NCBI GenBank assembly: GCA_049511115.1
Contig: JBEKYH010000226.1
Coordinates: 1 to 7,816, forward strand
Direction of reading: 5' to 3'
From: JBEKYH01 sp049511115
GTDB lineage: Bacteria; Planctomycetota; Phycisphaerae; Tepidisphaerales; Tepidisphaeraceae
DNA: 7,816 nt
Below the pieces are notes generated by a model. That model saw nothing but the letters and a program-made list of their open reading frames with translations. It ran no database searches and had not been told where the DNA came from. Shown piece by piece: positions 4,822-7,816 of this stretch (positions are counted from its first letter, which is position 1; every line of letters begins with the position of its first letter). A program made the position numbers and the translations under genes.

Positions 4822-7635
4822 TTAATCGAAATCGTCCGGGATGGCATCCAGGTCGCGGAAGCTGTGCGGCCGCGAAACCGGCGCGGGTGCGACCGGATCG
4901 TCGCTGGCCAGATGGCGATCGGCCGACCCGGTCCGGACAACGTGCTCCTGCACGGTTGCCTTGGACTCAGCTTCGTTGGCCTTGGCCGGCGGCTTGCGGC
5001 GCGGCCTTGCACCGCCGCGACGACGCAACGGTTTTTTGGCGGGTTGGGCCGCCTCCATAACTTCTTCGGGGGCGGTCTCAGTGCCGGAATCCTCGGGCGC
5101 GCCTGCGTTGTCCTTGGCACCATCAGCAGGCGCGGCATTGCTGCGGCCTCTCCCGCGTCCGCGCCCGCCGCGACGGCGGCGACGACGCGGCCCGCTTTCT
5201 TCGCCTTGCGGCGCATCGGTGGGCGCACTGTCAGCCGCGACTTGACGCGGCGCTTCCACGGGCGCGGGCAAAGACGCCGGCGCCTCAGGCACGCGCCGAT
5301 TTTCCAATGGCGCGTTCTCGCCGATCGGATTCTCCTCAAACGGCATGCTCTCGTCGTCGCCGGTGTCGAACTCTTCGACGTATCCGCCTACCGATTGTTC
5401 CTGGCCCTGGCGTGGGTCATCGCGGCGCGGCCGCGAATCCTCGACGCGCGGCCGCGGCGGCGGGAGACGATCAAGCTGTCGAACATTGGGATATCCCGCG
5501 CCCGCCGGCCGGGGCGGATAATTCTGATTGCCTTGGCGTCCTGCGCCGTCACCAGCGCCTCCGCCACCCCCGCGTCCGCGCCGTCCGCGCCGGCGGCGAC
5601 GCCGACGCCGTCCGCCTTCGCCGTTCTCGTCTCCAGCGCCCTGCGGCGCCGGCGGTCCTTGCGGCCGCCATTCATCGCGGCGGTTGCCGAAATTGTCCTC
5701 CTCGTGCTCCTCGGCGGCGCGAGGAGGGGCCGGGAGAGCGGGTTGTACGCCTTCGGCGGCGGGTTGAGGCTCCGCGATGTTCTCGACCGCGCCTTGCAGG
5801 GCGTCACCGCCCGACAAAGGCGTCGTATCCGGCTCGCGCTCCATTTCCTCTTCGCGCTGGTCCACTTCATCCTCGGCGCGATCGAGGGAATGGGAATCAT
5901 CGTCTTGATCCTGCCGCCGGGGCGGCGGAAGAGCCGCACGCTGATCCTGCCGATCGGGGCGACTCCCGCGCTGATCGCGTCCAGCGCGATCGTCGCGGCC
6001 TCCGCGTCCATCGCGCGGGCCGCGCCCGTCGCGCCGGCCATCGCGGCGCCCGCGCCCCTGGGGCTGAGCCTGTCCGGGCGGAGGCGGTGGAGACATGCCA
6101 AGCTCGGCGAGGTAGACCAGGCCCTCGCGGGTGTCGAATAATTCCAGCTTCACTTCATCCAGCGCCGCGGTCGGATCGGGTTTGATGAGGATGCGCTTTT
6201 TGAAGCGATCCTCCAATTCGGCAATCGCATGGCGTTTCTTGTTCTGAAGATAAAACGCCGCGTCGGGGCAGACGGACATTTCCACGCGCGCCACGCGGTT
6301 GTCGCTGATGGCAATCGCCAGCCGCCGCATGGCATCCAGGCTCATGCTCTCGGGCGTCTTCACCAGCCCCGCGCCTTTGCAATGCGGGCAGTCAAAATAG
6401 ATCGATCGTTTGAGGCTCGGTCGCATGCGCTGGCGGGTCAATTCGATGATGCCGAACTGACTCATGCGCAGCACGCGCGTCTTGGCGCGGTCATCCTGGA
6501 AATTGTCGTGCAGGCGCTGCTCTAGCTCACGCCGATGACGATCAAAGCGCAGGTCGATAAAGTCACAGATGATGACCCCGCCCAGGTCGCGCAGGCGAAG
6601 CTGCCGGGGGATTTCGTCGGCGGCCTCCATGTCGGTTTTGAAGGCGGTCATTTCCGCGTCATTATGCTCGCGGAATTTTCCGCTATTCACGTCAATGGCG
6701 ACAATCGCCTCGGTCGAATCGATCACCAGCGAGCCGCCCGACGGAAGCGGCACATATCGGCTGTGCATCTGCTCGATCTGGCTCTCGATGCCATATTTGT
6801 GGAAGAGGGGGACGGCATCCTCGTAAAGCTCGACCTTATTGCGCGTGCGCGGGTTGGCCAGCTTCACCACGTCCTTCACGCGCTTGGCAACATCCTTGTT
6901 ATCCACGACGATGCGCTCGACATCCGTCGTGAAGACATCGCGGACCGTGCGGCTGACGAGATCGCCCTCGGTGTAAAGCTCCATTGGACCCGGGCCGCTG
7001 TCGCGCTGCTTGACCAGCGTCTGCCAGAGCCGGGTGAGGTAAGTGAGGTCGCGCTGAATTTCCGCTTTGGATTTTCCCACCCCGGCCGTGCGGATGATGA
7101 AGCCGACATCGTCGATCGGCTCCAGGCCGTCGAGAATCTGCCGGAGGCGGCGGCGCTCGACTTCGTCTTCGATTTTCCGGCTCACGCCCATTTTGGCCAT
7201 GCCCGGCATCATCACCAGGATGCGGCCGGGGATGGAGAGGTACGTGCTGAGGGTCGGACCCTTTGTACCGATGCCTTCCTTGATGATCTGCACGACGATC
7301 TCGTCGCCGCGGCGCAGGCAGCGCTGAATCGGCGGGCGATCGCGGCGGGCCATTTTCCGGCCGACGGATTCCTGGATGTCCTCGGCCCCCTCGCCGAAAT
7401 ACGTGGGCATCAGATCGGAAATATGCAGGAAGCCGTTGCGGCCCAGGCCAAAATCCACGAACGCCGCCTGGATGGAAGGCTCCACGTTGGTGACGCGGCC
7501 CTTGTAAATGTTGCCGACGTGGCTGGTGGAGCTGGTGCGCTCCATGTAAAGCTCTTCGAGACGGCCGTTTTCGATCAAGGCGATGCGGCACTCCTCGCCT
7601 TCCGAAACGTTAATGAGCATTTCCTTGGACATCAT
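4822..7635 (-). CDS. rne: Ribonuclease E/G family endoribonuclease with long Arg/Gly-rich tail
   Basis: The 937-residue product starts the RNA-processing and decay pathway by cutting single-stranded A/U-rich RNA, usually with a 5'-monophosphate. Residues 1-515 are the catalytic half: S1 domain (about 38-135, with a 12-residue insertion relative to E. coli), 5'-sensor IIRTAGVGKS (180-189; Arg182, Thr183), DNase I-like core with the Mg-binding Asp315 (AIDVNSG) and Asp358 (CDFIDL), and the Zn-link cysteines Cys416 and Cys419 (CPHCKG). Distances between these residues match E. coli RNase E exactly (43 and 58). Residues 516-937 look disordered: a Gly/Arg/Asp block (527-566), an acidic stretch (576-603), RGG-like blocks (676-693, 816-831, 870-885) and an acidic end (928-937). 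Such tails bind RNA and degradosome partners. Start Met1 is preceded by AGGGA nine bases upstream; Met2 is possible. The length and tail favour RNase E over the short RNase G. Confidence 0.95.
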   Translation of the reverse strand: MMSKEMLINVSEGEECRIALIENGRLEELYMERTSSTSHVGNIYKGRVTNVEPSIQAAFVDFGLGRNGFLHISDLMPTYFGEGAEDIQESVGRKMARRDRPPIQRCLRRGDEIVVQIIKEGIGTKGPTLSTYLSIPGRILVMMPGMAKMGVSRKIEDEVERRRLRQILDGLEPIDDVGFIIRTAGVGKSKAEIQRDLTYLTRLWQTLVKQRDSGPGPMELYTEGDLVSRTVRDVFTTDVERIVVDNKDVAKRVKDVVKLANPRTRNKVELYEDAVPLFHKYGIESQIEQMHSRYVPLPSGGSLVIDSTEAIVAIDVNSGKFREHNDAEMTAFKTDMEAADEIPRQLRLRDLGGVIICDFIDLRFDRHRRELEQRLHDNFQDDRAKTRVLRMSQFGIIELTRQRMRPSLKRSIYFDCPHCKGAGLVKTPESMSLDAMRRLAIAISDNRVARVEMSVCPDAAFYLQNKKRHAIAELEDRFKKRILIKPDPTAALDEVKLELFDTREGLVYLAELGMSPPPPPGQAQPQGRGRRDGRRDGRGPRDGRGGRDDRAGRDQRGSRPDRQDQRAALPPPRRQDQDDDSHSLDRAEDEVDQREEEMEREPDTTPLSGGDALQGAVENIAEPQPAAEGVQPALPAPPRAAEEHEEDNFGNRRDEWRPQGPPAPQGAGDENGEGGRRRRRRRRGRRGRGGGGGAGDGAGRQGNQNYPPRPAGAGYPNVRQLDRLPPPRPRVEDSRPRRDDPRQGQEQSVGGYVEEFDTGDDESMPFEENPIGENAPLENRRVPEAPASLPAPVEAPRQVAADSAPTDAPQGEESGPRRRRRRGGRGRGRGRSNAAPADGAKDNAGAPEDSGTETAPEEVMEAAQPAKKPLRRRGGARPRRKPPAKANEAESKATVQEHVVRTGSADRHLASDDPVAPAPVSRPHSFRDLDAIPDDFD

Positions 7636-7644
7636 GTATGGAAT

Positions 7645-7649
7645 TCCCT
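7645..7649 (-). promoter_or_regulatory. Ribosome binding site of the RNase E/G gene
   Basis: On the minus strand AGGGA lies nine bases before the first ATG (7633-7635) and twelve before a second, adjacent ATG. The shorter spacing favours the first. No clear promoter could be assigned in the remaining leader. Confidence 0.5.
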
Positions 7650-7753
7650 AATTGCGGAGGAGAAACATCGAGCAAATGAGGCTTGAAAGGAAAAAGTGGT
7701 AAGACGGGAGGAGCAGCGCGGCTCGTTGCGATGGCGGCGGCCCAAACACATGC

Positions 7754-7771
7754 GGGCGCTCTTGAGCGCCC
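7754..7771. repeat. GGGCGCTC/GAGCGCCC hairpin repeat
   Basis: Perfect 8-bp arms (7754-7761 and 7764-7771) flank TT; a physical hairpin would have a 7-bp stem and a CTTG loop. It lies 119 bp upstream of the rne start. No T-run follows on either strand, so it is a weak candidate for an intrinsic terminator of the gene beyond the window. It looks like one of the GC-rich palindromes that are dispersed between genes in such genomes. The rest of 7636-7816 holds no gene I can support. Confidence 0.6.
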
Positions 7772-7816
7772 AGAAGTCTTCGGGGGCGGCGTCAGCCAGA
7801 CTGCTCGACTCACTGA

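Noticed and set aside
4864..6141. A 425-codon open frame on the plus strand opposite the RNase E tail
   Set aside because: It is antisense to a Gly/Arg/Pro-rich, G+C-rich coding region, where stop codons are scarce on the other strand. Its product is low-complexity, has no domain, and the opposite frame is clearly RNase E.
6535..7686. A 383-codon open frame on the plus strand opposite the RNase E catalytic half
   Set aside because: The minus-strand frame has every expected RNase E motif at the correct spacing; the antisense product resembles no protein family I know and is the usual shadow of biased codon use.

Overview
The window is G+C-rich (about two thirds G+C where hand-counted inside a gene) apart from its left edge. 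It looks like a chromosomal fragment from a bacterium of the Planctomycetota or a similar environmental lineage. That placement is inferred from an RNase E/G with a very long Arg/Gly-rich tail, from two different sulfotransferases, and from many short repeat families of a kind common in such genomes. No rRNA, tRNA, CRISPR array, transposase or phage gene was found.

Layout, left to right. (1) Positions 1-341 hold the end of a more A+T-rich region with one small protein of unknown function, which may be cut by the window edge. (2) Positions 342-2063 hold about 1.7 kb without a convincing gene. This stretch is a patchwork of palindromes and direct repeats: a 15-bp direct repeat, a 9-bp-arm dyad that could be an operator, three tandem CCCTGAGC/GTCGAAGGG units, four copies of a roughly 35-40 bp repeat with a palindromic GGAATATTCC core, a GTCGGGC/GCCCGAC hairpin, a CTCTGCGCCTCCGCG-type repeat, a large composite inverted repeat of about 140 bp, and four 8-bp tandem units. 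(3) Positions 2064-3972 carry a plus-strand pair: a two-helix membrane protein with a bacterial PH (YdbS/DUF304-like) domain, then a sulfotransferase with a C-terminal heptad-repeat coiled coil, 10 bp downstream. (4) Positions 3988-7635 carry a minus-strand pair converging on it: an RNase E/G family endoribonuclease gene, followed 12 bp downstream by a second, NST-like sulfotransferase. (5) Positions 7636-7816 hold the rne leader and another hairpin repeat.

The two sulfotransferases belong to different branches of the PAPS-dependent fold. They lie tail to tail with 15 bp between stop codons. Together they suggest sulfation of a surface glycan or another small or polymeric acceptor, but the substrate cannot be read from the sequence. 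RNase E/G is the housekeeping anchor of the window; its sulfotransferase neighbour is probably co-transcribed with it. I see no clearly new multi-gene system. The most unusual content is the repeat mosaic at 342-2063, the heptad-repeat extension on the first sulfotransferase, and the modular tail of the RNase.
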